A stretch of DNA of 64,000 bases from Prevotellaceae bacterium HUN156. Its GTDB lineage: Bacteria > Bacteroidota > Bacteroidia > Bacteroidales > Bacteroidaceae. Under the pieces are notes generated by a model, which was given only the letters and a program-made list of their open reading frames with translations, ran no database searches and was not told where the DNA came from. This document shows, one piece after another, positions 7,471 through 17,867 of this stretch; the stretch's first letter is position 1; every line of letters starts with the position of its first letter. A program made the translations under genes and the position numbers. The stretch lies in contig FPIT01000004.1 of NCBI GenBank assembly GCA_900119285.1, forward strand, positions 124,001 to 188,000. The letters run 5' to 3'.

Positions 7471-8553
7471 TTATTCGGCTTTTTCCATCGTCCAACCCTG
7501 CGCTTTGAGCTCAAATTCCTGATTGTCGCGGGTGACAAGGACATGTCCAAGACTCTCTTTGGTGATGTGTCCGATGAGCTTGACATCCTCCATCTGCTCA
7601 ATCTTCTCGTGATCGCCAATGGGAACGGTGAAGAGCAGTTCATAATCTTCGCCACCATTGAGTGCACAGGTGGTAACATTCATGTTCAACTCCTCTGCCA
7701 TCACTGCGGTCTGATAGTCGATAGGAATCTGCTTCTCAAAGATGCGGCAACCCACATGGCTCTGCTTACAGATGTGCATGAGTTCGCTGGAGAGACCATC
7801 AGAGATGTCCATCATAGCGGTGGGGTGGATGCCAGCCTCGCGTAACTTATTAATAATGTCGCCACGAGCCTCTGTCTTCAACTGGCGCTGCAAGAGATAC
7901 TCCTTGCCAGCGAAATCAGGCTGGAAATCGGGAATGTGCACCGAAGGAGAACCATCGGGAACAGTGACGGCTTTTCGCTTTGCTTCATCAACCATCTGAT
8001 AGTAGACAGACTTCTCGCGCTCCAAGAGCTGGAGTCCCATATAGGCTGCACCCAGGTCGCCAGAGACACATACAAGGTCGGTCTCTTTGGCACCATTGCG
8101 ATAGACAATATCCTCTTTACGGGCTTCACCGATACAGGTGATAGAGATGGCCAGACCTGTATAGCTGCTGGTGGTATCGCCACCAACGATGTCAACGCCC
8201 CACTTGTCGCAAGCCATGCGCAGTCCAGAATAGAACTGCTCGACATCCTCTACGGTGAAGCGCTTAGACAGAGCCAAAGATACCGTCATCTGGCGTGGTG
8301 TACCATTCATAGCGAAGATATCACTTATATTCACCATCGCCGATTTCCAGCCAAGGTGCTGCAAATCGATATAGGTCAGGTCGAAGTGAACACCCTCCAT
8401 GAGCATGTCGGTGGTAACCAATACCTCAGAGTCAGGGTAGTGAAGTACGGCGCAGTCATCGCCTACGCCGTACTTTGTTGATGTATTTTGGGGCTTGATG
8501 TCTTGAGTAAGACGGTCTATCAGCCCGAATTCTCCAATTTTTGCTATTTCCAT
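7471..8553 (-). CDS. thiL: Thiamine-monophosphate kinase
   Basis: ThiL phosphorylates thiamine monophosphate to thiamine diphosphate with ATP. 360 residues from the ATG at 8553 (MEIAKIGEFGLIDRL); an upstream in-frame start would add 11 residues read from repeat DNA and is rejected. Family marks are the GVGDDCAVL motif near residue 30, TTDMLMEGVHF, the VGGDTTSS loop, VSGDLGAA and MDISDGLSSEL. Slightly longer than the usual 320-350 residues, with an insert around residues 190-220. Last gene of the sppA-lpxK-PNP-thiL cluster; a 95-base gap filled with repeats separates it from the PNP gene. Confidence 0.93.
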   Translation of the reverse strand: MEIAKIGEFGLIDRLTQDIKPQNTSTKYGVGDDCAVLHYPDSEVLVTTDMLMEGVHFDLTYIDLQHLGWKSAMVNISDIFAMNGTPRQMTVSLALSKRFTVEDVEQFYSGLRMACDKWGVDIVGGDTTSSYTGLAISITCIGEARKEDIVYRNGAKETDLVCVSGDLGAAYMGLQLLEREKSVYYQMVDEAKRKAVTVPDGSPSVHIPDFQPDFAGKEYLLQRQLKTEARGDIINKLREAGIHPTAMMDISDGLSSELMHICKQSHVGCRIFEKQIPIDYQTAVMAEELNMNVTTCALNGGEDYELLFTVPIGDHEKIEQMEDVKLIGHITKESLGHVLVTRDNQEFELKAQGWTMEKAE

Positions 8554-8569
8554 TTTGTTGTTTTTGGGG

Positions 8570-8641
8570 TTGCTATGGCATAGCAACGTACATTAACAAG
8601 TAATCGCAACGTACATTATCACGCCAGGGCAACGTGCTTTA
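8570..8641. repeat. Three 13-bp direct repeats with 23-bp period upstream of thiL
   Basis: GCAACGTACATTA at 8583-8595 and 8606-8618 and the variant GCAACGTGCTTTA at 8629-8641, separated by unrelated 10-base spacers. The first copy overlaps a TTGCTATGGCATAGCAA palindrome (8570-8586). The constant period, close to two helical turns, resembles iterons or a protein-binding array more than a decayed repeat. Confidence 0.7.
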
Positions 8642-8648
8642 CACACAA

Positions 8649-9461
8649 TTATGCTGTGCGCTTAATCATTTCGCGCATAATCTCGGTCATCAGTGGCTGA
8701 GCCTTATCGGCAGCCTCCTGAACCTCCTCATGGCTTACCTCTACAGGATTGTCGAAACCACCCAAGTCGGTAACAACGCTGATACCGAAGGTCTTGATGC
8801 CACAGTGGTGAGCAACAATAACCTCAGGAACGGTAGACATACCTACGGTGTCACCACCCAGTGTGCGATACATGCGATATTCTGCAGGGGTCTCGAAAGT
8901 AGGACCAGTGGTGCCTACATAAACACCATAGACCAAACGGATGTTCTTCTCCTTGGCAATCTGGGTAGCCAGATTGATCAGCTCATGGTCGTAAGCCTCA
9001 TGCATATCCGGGAAGCGTGGACCTGTGGGGAAGTTCTTTCCGCGCAATGGATGCTCTGGGAAGAAATTGATATGGTCGGTGATAACCATCAAGTCGCCAA
9101 TCTTAAAGGCTGGGTTCATGCCACCAGCGGCATTAGAGACAAAGAGTGTCTTGATGCCCAGCTCGTACATGACACGTACAGGGAAGGTTACCTCCTTCAT
9201 ATTGTAGCCCTCGTAGTAGTGGAAACGGCCCTGCATGGCCATGATATCTACACCACCCAGTTTACCGAAGATGAGCGCACCGGCATGTCCCTCAACGGTA
9301 GAAACGGGGAAGTTGGGAATCTCACTATAGGGTATAACCAGTTTATCAGTTATTTCTGAAGCTAATTGTCCGAGGCCTGTCCCCAGTATGATGGCTGTTG
9401 TGGGGCTTGTGGTCATCCTTTCTTTTAACCAGGATGCTGTTTCTTGAATTTTTGTGTACAT
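8649..9461 (-). CDS. Purine-nucleoside phosphorylase, trimeric type
   Basis: Phosphorolysis of inosine and guanosine to the free base and ribose 1-phosphate; cytosolic purine salvage. 270 residues, the usual length of the trimeric PunA-type family. Seen are the phosphate loop GTGLGQL (about 27-33), [40 protein letters not shown] and the specificity segment [13 protein letters not shown]. Its start lies 116 bases inside the 3' end of lpxK. The start [16 protein letters not shown] matches the family N-terminus, so the overlap is accepted. Confidence 0.93.
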   Translation of the reverse strand: MYTKIQETASWLKERMTTSPTTAIILGTGLGQLASEITDKLVIPYSEIPNFPVSTVEGHAGALIFGKLGGVDIMAMQGRFHYYEGYNMKEVTFPVRVMYELGIKTLFVSNAAGGMNPAFKIGDLMVITDHINFFPEHPLRGKNFPTGPRFPDMHEAYDHELINLATQIAKEKNIRLVYGVYVGTTGPTFETPAEYRMYRTLGGDTVGMSTVPEVIVAHHCGIKTFGISVVTDLGGFDNPVEVSHEEVQEAADKAQPLMTEIMREMIKRTA

Positions 9462-10647
9462 AGTCTATAATTTGATGGTTAAACAACTTTGCTTGTTCTT
9501 GTAGGAAGCAAACTTTTATAGGTAATATATAGAGATGCTGACGTACTTCCTCGCTCAGTCCTTCGACTTGTTGCAAACGGGTAGCATCTTTTTCTGTTGT
9601 GATAATCAGTTTGGGCTCGGGTAGGGAAGCAAAAGTGCTGTTGATCAGCTCTACGTCCTTCTCCTTGAAGTTGTGATGATCTGCAAAGCTCAGGGGCGTC
9701 AGATGAGGAATCTGAGGCTTCAAGTCATGCGTCATCTGCTGAGGAGAGGCAATGCCTGTGAGCAGAAGAACATGGGCGTCTTTGAGCTGCGACAAAGTCG
9801 CAGCATACGAAGAAGAAGCGGCGGGAGCATTTGCGGTAGAAACATCAGCGGCGGGAGCATTTGCGGTAGAAGCATCAGCGGCGGGAGCATTTGCGGTAGA
9901 AGCATCAGCGGCGGGAGCATTTGCAGCTGAAGCGGCAGCCTCTTTGAATGCGGGCTGGAGCTCTCCGTAATCGATGGTGGTGAAGAACAGCTGCTGATAG
10001 GGATAGAGGTTCATTGCCTTAGTGATGACACGATACTCCATGGGCTTGAGGTCCTTGGGGCACTTGGTGATAATCACGATATCAGCACGATCCTTACCGT
10101 TCAAAGGCTCACGCAGTCTTCCTGCCGGCAACAGGGCATCATAGATAATCAAGCGATGGTAGTCTACCAAGAGGATATTGATGCCAGGCTTGACGTAGCG
10201 ATGCTGGAAGGCATCGTCTAAGAGGATGACATCGATATTCTTATCGTTAGCCATCAGGGTGTCTATGCCATGACAGCGGTTTTTGTCGACAGCCACCAAT
10301 ACCTCGGGGAACTTCTGCTTTATCTGGAAAGGCTCATCACCAATCTCTGGCATGGTGGTCTCTGCTGAGGCCAGCACAAAGCCTTTGCTCTTGCGCTTAT
10401 AGCCACGACTGAGTACAGCAGTATGACAAGAGTCTTTCAACAAACGGATGAGGTACTCCACATGAGGAGTCTTTCCGCTGCCACCAACCGTGATGTTACC
10501 TACCGAGATGACGGGTACGTCAAAGGCACGACTCTTCAGCATACCGATGCTGAACATCGTATTGCGGAGCTTTACGCCTAAGCCGTAAAACCAGCTAAAT
10601 GGCAACAGCCACTTATTGATCTTGATGAAGTCGCCTTCTACCCTCAC
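9346..10647 (-). CDS. lpxK: Tetraacyldisaccharide 4'-kinase
   Basis: LpxK adds the 4'-phosphate to lipid A at the inner membrane. 433 residues. The P-loop is [13 protein letters not shown] near residues 49-61, with [25 protein letters not shown] and [10 protein letters not shown] following. Start is a GTG ([14 protein letters not shown]). Around residues 240-277 the family is interrupted by about four copies of the ten-residue repeat [10 protein letters not shown], encoded by 30-bp DNA repeats, between the TTIDYGEL segment and [10 protein letters not shown]. The C-terminal part ([13 protein letters not shown]) overlaps the PNP gene. 10 bases after sppA. Confidence 0.92.
   Translation of the reverse strand: MRVEGDFIKINKWLLPFSWFYGLGVKLRNTMFSIGMLKSRAFDVPVISVGNITVGGSGKTPHVEYLIRLLKDSCHTAVLSRGYKRKSKGFVLASAETTMPEIGDEPFQIKQKFPEVLVAVDKNRCHGIDTLMANDKNIDVILLDDAFQHRYVKPGINILLVDYHRLIIYDALLPAGRLREPLNGKDRADIVIITKCPKDLKPMEYRVITKAMNLYPYQQLFFTTIDYGELQPAFKEAAASAANAPAADASTANAPAADASTANAPAADVSTANAPAASSSYAATLSQLKDAHVLLLTGIASPQQMTHDLKPQIPHLTPLSFADHHNFKEKDVELINSTFASLPEPKLIITTEKDATRLQQVEGLSEEVRQHLYILPIKVCFLQEQAKLFNHQIIDYVHKNSRNSILVKRKDDHKPHNSHHTGDRPRTISFRNN
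9818..9932. repeat. 30-bp tandem repeat, about 3.8 copies, inside lpxK
   Basis: Units at 9818-9847, 9848-9877, 9878-9907 and a partial 9908-9932, beginning GCGGCGGGAGCATTTGCGG. Copies differ by one or two bases. The unit length is a multiple of three, so copy-number change keeps the frame. Confidence 0.9.
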
Positions 10648-10657
10648 GTTCTATACC

Positions 10658-12430
10658 TTATTTAATATTAATATAGTAAGGCAGACGAGCCTGAATGGCA
10701 TTCTGCTTGTTGATGCTCTTCATATAAGTGAAGGGAGCATAGTATTCGCCCAGTGTCTCACGCATCTGCTTGTCAAGGTAGCTACCGCTATCCAGTGAAC
10801 CTGTCAGGCTCTCAAACCAGCTGGGCTGATCGGGATAGTTGGCAACATAGAACTTGTCTACCTTAGCCAACTTAGCTGCCTTCTTGACAGCATCGTCCAA
10901 AGAACCAATGCCATCAACCAGTTTGATCTTCAAAGCATCGTTGCCCAGCCATACACGGCCCTGAGCAATCTCCTCTACCTGGTCGATAGACATCTTACGT
11001 CCTTCAGCTACACGGCTGCGGAACAGTTCATAGCCACGACCGATATACTGCTCGAGCAGTGCCATCTCTTCAGCATTGAAAGGACGAGACATCGTGCCAA
11101 AGTCAGCATGCTTGTTGGTCTTTACCTGATCGAACTTCACACCCAGCTTGTCGGTTAGCAAACCGCTGAAGTCGGGGAACATACCGAAGATACCGATAGA
11201 ACCGGTAATGGTGGTAGGTTCAGAATAGATATAGTTGGCACCACAGCTGATGTAGTAACCACCAGAAGCAGCGTAGCCACCCATAGAAACAACGACGGGC
11301 TTCTTAGCCTTCAGGTTCTGTACGGCACGCCAGATCTGTTCTGAAGCATAAGCCGAACCACCAGGAGAGTTGACACGCAGTACAACAGCCTTGATGTCAT
11401 CGTCGTTCATCAGTTCCTCCAAGTCCTTGCAAACCTCTGTAGCTACGATAGACTGAGAAGAGGTAAGAGAGCTGGCTGTCTCAGAGTCAACAATATCGCC
11501 GAAAGCATAGTAAACTGCGATTCTCTCGCCATCCTCTTTCTTGCCAGGAACATTTGCCATGTCCTCCAGTGTGAGCTGATTGATATGGTCGTCCTTGTCA
11601 ATCTTGAGGAGTTTCTTGATTTCGTTCTTCACCTCGTTGGTATACAAGAACTTGTCGACCATCTTCATCTTTACCAGGTCTTTCTGGTCGCTGAGGGCGA
11701 TATAGCGGTCAGCATAGATGTTCAGTGAATCAACGCTGATGTTACGGCTCTTAGAAACATCGCTGAGCATCACCTGCCAGATACCATTCATGTAAGCAGT
11801 TACCTGTTCGCGGTTTGGATCACTCATCTTGTCGGCAGTCATCTGCTCAGGAGCACTCTTATACTTACCAACCTTGCAGAGCTGATATTTTACGCCAAAC
11901 TTAGCCAGCAGGTCTTTCATGAAGTAGGGCTCTGATACCAAACCGTGCCAGTCGAGCATACCTGAAGGATTCAGGTAGAGCTTATCGGCAGCACTACAGA
12001 TATAATAAGTACCCTGTGTATAGCTGTCAGCATAGGCTACAATCCATTTGCCAGACTTCTTGAAGTCGAGCAGTGCCTCACGAATGGCATGCATAGAAGC
12101 AGGGGTGTCGGCACTGAAGAGGCCTGCCTCGATATAGATACCTTTGATATTCTTGTTATCCTTTGCCTTCTTGATGGCATCGAGAATGTCGTCAAGTCCT
12201 AAAGTCTCGCTGGCAGCTCCGAATACCTTGTCAAAAGGATTGTCCTGTGTGCGCTCTTCCAGTTGTCCTGAGAGCATCAGTGTAAATACTGAGTTGTCTT
12301 CTACTTGTGTGGTCGCAGCACTTGATGCAGCCAGACCTACCAGTGATATAACGCCAAGAATTGCCATCACGATAGATACCAGAATGATACCTGTGACAGT
12401 GGCTAATACATATTTCAGAAATTCTTTCAT
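10658..12430 (-). CDS. sppA: Signal peptide peptidase SppA, 67-kDa type
   Basis: Membrane-anchored serine protease that degrades signal peptides after secretion. 590 residues: one N-terminal membrane segment (about 5-33), then tandem S49 domains. The N-terminal repeat carries KNIKGIYIEAGLF. The C-terminal repeat has LRVNSPGGSAYASEQIW and the catalytic Ser in MGGYAASGGYYIS, followed by TTITGSIGIFG. The general-base Lys belongs to the N-terminal domain. First gene of the operon with lpxK, PNP and thiL. Confidence 0.93.
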   Translation of the reverse strand: MKEFLKYVLATVTGIILVSIVMAILGVISLVGLAASSAATTQVEDNSVFTLMLSGQLEERTQDNPFDKVFGAASETLGLDDILDAIKKAKDNKNIKGIYIEAGLFSADTPASMHAIREALLDFKKSGKWIVAYADSYTQGTYYICSAADKLYLNPSGMLDWHGLVSEPYFMKDLLAKFGVKYQLCKVGKYKSAPEQMTADKMSDPNREQVTAYMNGIWQVMLSDVSKSRNISVDSLNIYADRYIALSDQKDLVKMKMVDKFLYTNEVKNEIKKLLKIDKDDHINQLTLEDMANVPGKKEDGERIAVYYAFGDIVDSETASSLTSSQSIVATEVCKDLEELMNDDDIKAVVLRVNSPGGSAYASEQIWRAVQNLKAKKPVVVSMGGYAASGGYYISCGANYIYSEPTTITGSIGIFGMFPDFSGLLTDKLGVKFDQVKTNKHADFGTMSRPFNAEEMALLEQYIGRGYELFRSRVAEGRKMSIDQVEEIAQGRVWLGNDALKIKLVDGIGSLDDAVKKAAKLAKVDKFYVANYPDQPSWFESLTGSLDSGSYLDKQMRETLGEYYAPFTYMKSINKQNAIQARLPYYINIK

Positions 12431-12468
12431 GTTTGTGTTGTAATTGGTTTAAGTTTCCGTTAATTCTG

Positions 12469-12476
12469 CAAAGGTA
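12469..12476 (-). promoter_or_regulatory. -7 promoter element for sppA
   Basis: TACCTTTG on the minus strand, 38 bases before the ATG. No TTG at the ideal -33 position. Confidence 0.55.
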
Positions 12477-12542
12477 AGGAAAAAAATAGGAATAAAAAAA
12501 TAAAAAGGATAAAAAATATATATGGAACGTCAATGGGAAAAG

Positions 12543-12593
12543 TTTTCTGCCAATGTGTCAGTCTGAATGGTTTGGCACACTTTTGGCAGAAAA
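12543..12593 (+). promoter_or_regulatory. Sigma-54-like promoter and inverted repeat ahead of groES
   Basis: TGGCAC at 12573-12578 and TGGCA at 12584-12588 place GG (12574-12575) and GC (12586-12587) exactly 10 bases apart, as in -24/-12 promoters (TGGCAC-N5-TTGCW, one mismatch). Transcription would start near 12599, giving a 37-base leader. An 11-bp inverted repeat, TTTTCTGCCAA (12543-12553) and TTGGCAGAAAA (12583-12593), brackets it. No TAnnTTTG promoter and no CIRCE (TTAGCACTC) operator was found. Confidence 0.55.
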
Positions 12594-12635
12594 GGTGGCA
12601 GAACATGTAAACAACAAAATTAAAATTTATAAGTT

Positions 12636-12908
12636 ATGAACATCAAACCATTAGGAGACCGCGTGTTGGTAGTACCTGCACCGGCAGAAGAAAAAATCGG
12701 TGGTATCATCATTCCTGACACTGCCAAGGAGAAACCCCTTCACGGAACTATTAAGGCTGTAGGCCAGGGTACTAAGGATGAAGAGATGATTCTGAAGGCT
12801 GGCGATGAAGTACTGTATGGTAAGTACAGTGGCACAGAGCTGGAGTTTGAAGGTGAGAAATATCTGATGATGCGTCAGAGCGATGTTCTCGCAGTGATTG
12901 AGAAGTAA
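12636..12908 (+). CDS. groES: Co-chaperonin GroES
   Basis: 10-kDa cap of the GroEL chamber. 90 residues, the normal length. [12 protein letters not shown] at the start, the mobile loop [17 protein letters not shown] (about 18-34) that binds GroEL, and the end [15 protein letters not shown]. Cotranscribed with groEL; the 70-base gap is mostly an 8-bp tandem repeat. Confidence 0.98.
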   Translation: MNIKPLGDRVLVVPAPAEEKIGGIIIPDTAKEKPLHGTIKAVGQGTKDEEMILKAGDEVLYGKYSGTELEFEGEKYLMMRQSDVLAVIEK

Positions 12909-12912
12909 TTGA

Positions 12913-14610
<1,698 letters not shown>

Positions 14611-14644
14611 TAGGTTGATTTTGTAAACTAAAGATATCAAAATG

Positions 14645-14677
14645 GCAGGCATCAGTATGAAAAATACTAGTGCCTGC
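14645..14677 (+). terminator. Hairpin after groEL
   Basis: GCAGGCA...TGCCTGC with an inner AGTAT/ATACT stem, 35 bases after the stop. The T-run is poor (TTGATTTATG), so termination may be partial. Confidence 0.5.
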
Positions 14678-14718
14678 TTGATTTATGTCAACTTTTGAAT
14701 ATTTTTTTATTATTTAGC

Positions 14719-14749
14719 TTGCAAAAAAGATGGAAAGATTTTATCTTTG
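14719..14749 (+). promoter_or_regulatory. -33/-7 promoter for a possible small RNA
   Basis: TTG (14719-14721), 20 bases, TATCTTTG (14742-14749): a textbook match with no ORF behind it. Confidence 0.65.
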
Positions 14750-14752
14750 CAA

Positions 14753-14918
14753 CATCGAAACGTATATTTCGTAACCAAAATAACGATTTTAGTTATAAAT
14801 TGAAATTATAATTTAGAAAATAGAGATATTTTTTTTGATTTGTTTTAGTAGATTAGTTTTTAAGTAGTTTGTTGATGAACCCGATTGTCGTGAGACAATC
14901 GGTTCATTATTTTTTATA
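14753..14918 (+). ncRNA. Candidate small RNA of about 165 bases
   Basis: The gap 14611-15017 holds a complete transcription unit: the promoter above, an AT-rich body opening with the hairpin CGAAA-CGTATA-TTTCG, and an intrinsic terminator GAACCCGATTGTC-GTGA-GACAATCGGTTC followed by ATTATTTTTT (about 14877-14917). No start codon with a plausible reading frame was seen. The next gene has its own promoter at 14980-15010, so this is not merely its leader. No known RNA family recognised. Confidence 0.5.
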
Positions 14919-14979
14919 AAACCTATGCTGTATGGGTGGGTGATATATGATAAAAAGATGAAAAAAGCGCTCAAAAGTT

Positions 14980-15010
14980 TTGGCTCTTTCCCTGCTTCTT
15001 TGTAACTTTG
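14980..15010 (+). promoter_or_regulatory. -33/-7 promoter of the glycosidase-like gene
   Basis: TTG (14980-14982), 20 bases, TAACTTTG (15003-15010). The ATG is 8 bases after the G, so the leader is about 4 bases. Confidence 0.75.
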
Positions 15011-15017
15011 CGCCAAT

Positions 15018-17330
15018 ATGAAAAGAATACTGGCTTTGCTATTGGTGCTCACCAGCTGTTGGAATATGGCCAAGAGCTATCAATATCGTCCTTCAGGACG
15101 TGCCCTCGTATGTGTCAATGGAGATAATCGCTTGACGCGTACGCTTTATGGTTCTTCTGTTGATTATCGTGTGCAAACCAGTGACCGCCCCTTCTTTGTG
15201 GTCTTTCAGAAGAATGACTATAGACAGTTGTCTTTCCGCTTGAATGATGTCGACTTGACATCTGCCAATTACTGCTTGTCGCGTTATCAGGATGGTATGC
15301 GCAGTTATGAGGTAAAGCATCCCTCATGGGGTAAGAAAGCCGTATTGCGTATTAAAGTGGTGGTGGATCAGAATCATAATAGGGTAGTGTGGCGCCTGCG
15401 TGCTGCCAACTTCGATGGTCCTGTTCGTTTGGAACTTCCACATCAGAAGGCTTCTACAGAATTCTCAGAAGACCTCTATCTGTGTTGTGACCATCTGTCA
15501 TTCTCTTTTCTGACTGTTCAAAAGGGCGAAATACTTTTCGACCAGTTGGAGGATGATATGGAACTGTTGGCATCAGCCATTACCATCAATACCCCAGATA
15601 TCTATATCAATCCCTTAGGCAATGCCTTGTCTGTGGTACAGGGTAAGGTGAAGGATTCTTCGGTGGAGAATATGCTATGGAACCTCCGCTATGATGCTGA
15701 TCGTAGTGCCATGCAGCGCTTATGGCCTTCGCTTACCAGTTATCTGGAAACGCTCAGTACTGATGATTTGAATACATTGTCTTTAACCAAATGCTATTGG
15801 GCTAACACAATAGCTGCTCGCATGGCTGCCATGATAGGTAAGGATGGTGCTGCCTATTATGCCAAGGCAGACAAGGCACAGGAATTACTGAGCAGTCAAC
15901 TCTGGATGCAAGATAAAGGATGCTGGGCAGAGCGAAAAGACCAGAGTGGTTTGATGCGCCAGCATACCAGTCCGGCTCTATGGTCAATCTATGCACCTAT
16001 TGACTATGAGGCCTGCACACCGGCACAAGCCTATCAGGCAACGAAATACATAGATAAGGAGATACCTCATATTCCAGTGACATCAGAATTGTCAACCCTT
16101 GCTACCAGCAACTGGATGCCTTATACGCAGGGTATGAATAATGTGTTGCCTACTGACGTGATGCATACAGCTTTGGCTTACTTCAAGGCTGGTCGCAATG
16201 AAGAGGGATATCGACTGATGAAGGCCAATATCATTGATCAGATGTACGACACCGATACCCCTGCCAACTTTGGAAAGGTGAGCAAGTATGATGTGGTGAA
16301 TGGTGCACAAGGTAGAGATAATGCAGAATGCATCAGCGCCTCTGCCCGTGTACTGACAGAAGGACTCTATGGTATTCGTCCCAATGTTTTTGAAGGTCGT
16401 TGTCTGATTCAGCCAGGTTTCCCTGCTTCATGGGATAGTGCTTCTATCCATACCCCTTATATAGATTATCGTTTCCGCAGACAGGGTAATCTGCTCATCT
16501 ATGATGTTACCCAGCATTTCTCAAAGGCACAACAGATTGTATTGCGTGTGAATCTTGGTATGGGTGAGTATCGTGATATAGAAGGTACGCGCGAGGAGCA
16601 TCAGACATTCACTATCGCAGAACCTCGCAAACTCCCTGAGGTATATATGTATAGTTCTTACGAAGAGGAGGCACCCATCACGGAAGGTAGTGATGAACCA
16701 ACTTTCGAAAAGAAGTTCCAGCAGGTGAAGCTGGCTCCTTATTATAATGCCGATGTGAAGGATATCAGTCCTGAGGTGGAAGATAGTGTTTTCCGTCAGC
16801 AGATTATCAAGGAACAGGTATTACTGATGGGTATTCCTTTCCTCTCGCCTGCAGTCGGACAGAATATTATCTGTACCTCCCTCTCTGACCGTTTTCCCCA
16901 TCAAGCCATGATACCATTGAAAGGTCGTGCCTCACGTGCATGGATGCTTTTGGCAGGAACTACCAATACGCAGGAGAGCAGAATGGTAAATGGAGTGATA
17001 ATTGCGCACTATGAGGACATGACATCAGATACGTTACGTCTGGTAAATCCCGATAACTGGTGTCCCATAGAGCAGGATTACTATATCGACAACTATGCTT
17101 TTCAGGCTCCACAGCCTCGTCCTTATCGTGTCAGCTTGGGTACTGGAGTAGTGAGTCGTAACCTTAGCAAAGCCCTTGGAATACGTGGAAAGAGTGACTT
17201 GAAGCTGCCTGGAGGAGCAGCGCAGATGCTTTGTATGTCATTGGATTCCAGTAAGAAACTTGTTGCTCTCGAACTCTGTCCACAGTCTAATGATGTTACG
17301 ATTGGACTGATGGCGCTTACGTTGCAATAA
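15018..17330 (+). CDS. Secreted six-hairpin-glycosidase-like protein, possibly DUF4450 family
   Basis: 770 residues with a signal peptide (about 1-20). The N-terminal 200 residues are beta-rich (RPFFVVFQKNDYRQLSFRL). Residues about 215-480 look alpha-helical in the manner of (alpha/alpha)6-barrel glycosidases (SLTKCYWANTIAARMAAMIG, TSPALWSIYAPIDYEACTP, LYGIRPN), and a C-terminal beta region follows. It resembles the DUF4450 proteins of Bacteroidetes, which are long envelope proteins of unknown substrate; the assignment is from memory. Convincing catalytic acids cannot be named. Monocistronic with a near-leaderless promoter. Confidence 0.6.
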   Translation: MKRILALLLVLTSCWNMAKSYQYRPSGRALVCVNGDNRLTRTLYGSSVDYRVQTSDRPFFVVFQKNDYRQLSFRLNDVDLTSANYCLSRYQDGMRSYEVKHPSWGKKAVLRIKVVVDQNHNRVVWRLRAANFDGPVRLELPHQKASTEFSEDLYLCCDHLSFSFLTVQKGEILFDQLEDDMELLASAITINTPDIYINPLGNALSVVQGKVKDSSVENMLWNLRYDADRSAMQRLWPSLTSYLETLSTDDLNTLSLTKCYWANTIAARMAAMIGKDGAAYYAKADKAQELLSSQLWMQDKGCWAERKDQSGLMRQHTSPALWSIYAPIDYEACTPAQAYQATKYIDKEIPHIPVTSELSTLATSNWMPYTQGMNNVLPTDVMHTALAYFKAGRNEEGYRLMKANIIDQMYDTDTPANFGKVSKYDVVNGAQGRDNAECISASARVLTEGLYGIRPNVFEGRCLIQPGFPASWDSASIHTPYIDYRFRRQGNLLIYDVTQHFSKAQQIVLRVNLGMGEYRDIEGTREEHQTFTIAEPRKLPEVYMYSSYEEEAPITEGSDEPTFEKKFQQVKLAPYYNADVKDISPEVEDSVFRQQIIKEQVLLMGIPFLSPAVGQNIICTSLSDRFPHQAMIPLKGRASRAWMLLAGTTNTQESRMVNGVIIAHYEDMTSDTLRLVNPDNWCPIEQDYYIDNYAFQAPQPRPYRVSLGTGVVSRNLSKALGIRGKSDLKLPGGAAQMLCMSLDSSKKLVALELCPQSNDVTIGLMALTLQ

Positions 17331-17337
17331 TTGTTAG

Positions 17338-17409
17338 TAACTAAAAACATTAGTTAACGGAACTTAAAAACTAAAGGTTTTAGTTGTATGTAACGAAAAC
17401 TTTTAGTTA
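17338..17409 (+). promoter_or_regulatory. Three BlaI-type operator dyads over the blaI promoter
   Basis: TAACTAAAAACATTAGTTA (17338-17356), AACTAAAGGTTTTAGTT (17369-17385) and TAACGAAAACTTTTAGTTA (17391-17409) are three copies of an AACTAAA/TTTAGTT palindrome. The second contains the -33 TTG (17384-17386) and the third abuts the -7 element TTACTTTG (17407-17414). Repressor binding would block RNA polymerase, so autoregulation by BlaI is the natural reading. Confidence 0.75.
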
Positions 17410-17469
17410 CTTTGCGGCAGATATTGATATTTGACGCAAATAATTGGTAAATCCAAAAACTAAGAAACG

Positions 17470-17832
17470 ATGAAGAAACTGACTAACAAGGAAAAGGAAA
17501 TCATGACGCTGTACTGGCAGCATGGTCCGATGTTTGTGCGTGAATTGCAGGAACATTACGATGAGCCTCGTCCGCACTTCAATACATTGTCGACTATTGT
17601 TCGCATCCTGGAACGCGAAGGCTATCTGGGACATAAGCAGTTCGGCAATACCTATCAGTACTATCCGCTGGTGTCAGAGAAGGAATATGGTCGCTCGTCT
17701 ATTGCGGGTGTCATCAAGAACTACTTCAACGACTCCTATCTCAGTGCTGTCTCCGCGTTTGTCAAAGAAGAAAAGATTAGCGTGGAAGAATTAAAGAAGC
17801 TGATACAGCAAGTTGAAGCTGGCCAGCAGTAA
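17470..17832 (+). CDS. BlaI/MecI/CopY-family transcriptional repressor
   Basis: 120 residues. Winged helix MKKLTNKEKEIMTLYWQHGPMFVRELQEH ... NTLSTIVRILEREGYL (about 1-60), then a dimerisation region with SAFVKEEKISVEELKKLIQQVE. Members bind palindromes as dimers and are cleaved or displaced when the partner BlaR1-like protease is activated. It is followed after 35 bases by that partner and preceded by three matching operators. No beta-lactamase gene is nearby, so the regulated genes are probably these two or unlinked envelope genes. Confidence 0.92.
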   Translation: MKKLTNKEKEIMTLYWQHGPMFVRELQEHYDEPRPHFNTLSTIVRILEREGYLGHKQFGNTYQYYPLVSEKEYGRSSIAGVIKNYFNDSYLSAVSAFVKEEKISVEELKKLIQQVEAGQQ

Positions 17833-17867
17833 AAAGACTAACCATCCACATTTAATAGCAAAAACCT

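Noticed and set aside
8583-8641. Possible CRISPR array
   Set aside because: Repeats are 13 bp with 10-base spacers, only three units, and no cas genes are present. The heptamer arrays have no spacers at all.
12540-12635. CIRCE operator for HrcA upstream of groES
   Set aside because: The inverted repeat is TTTTCTGCCAA/TTGGCAGAAAA, not TTAGCACTC/GAGTGCTAA.
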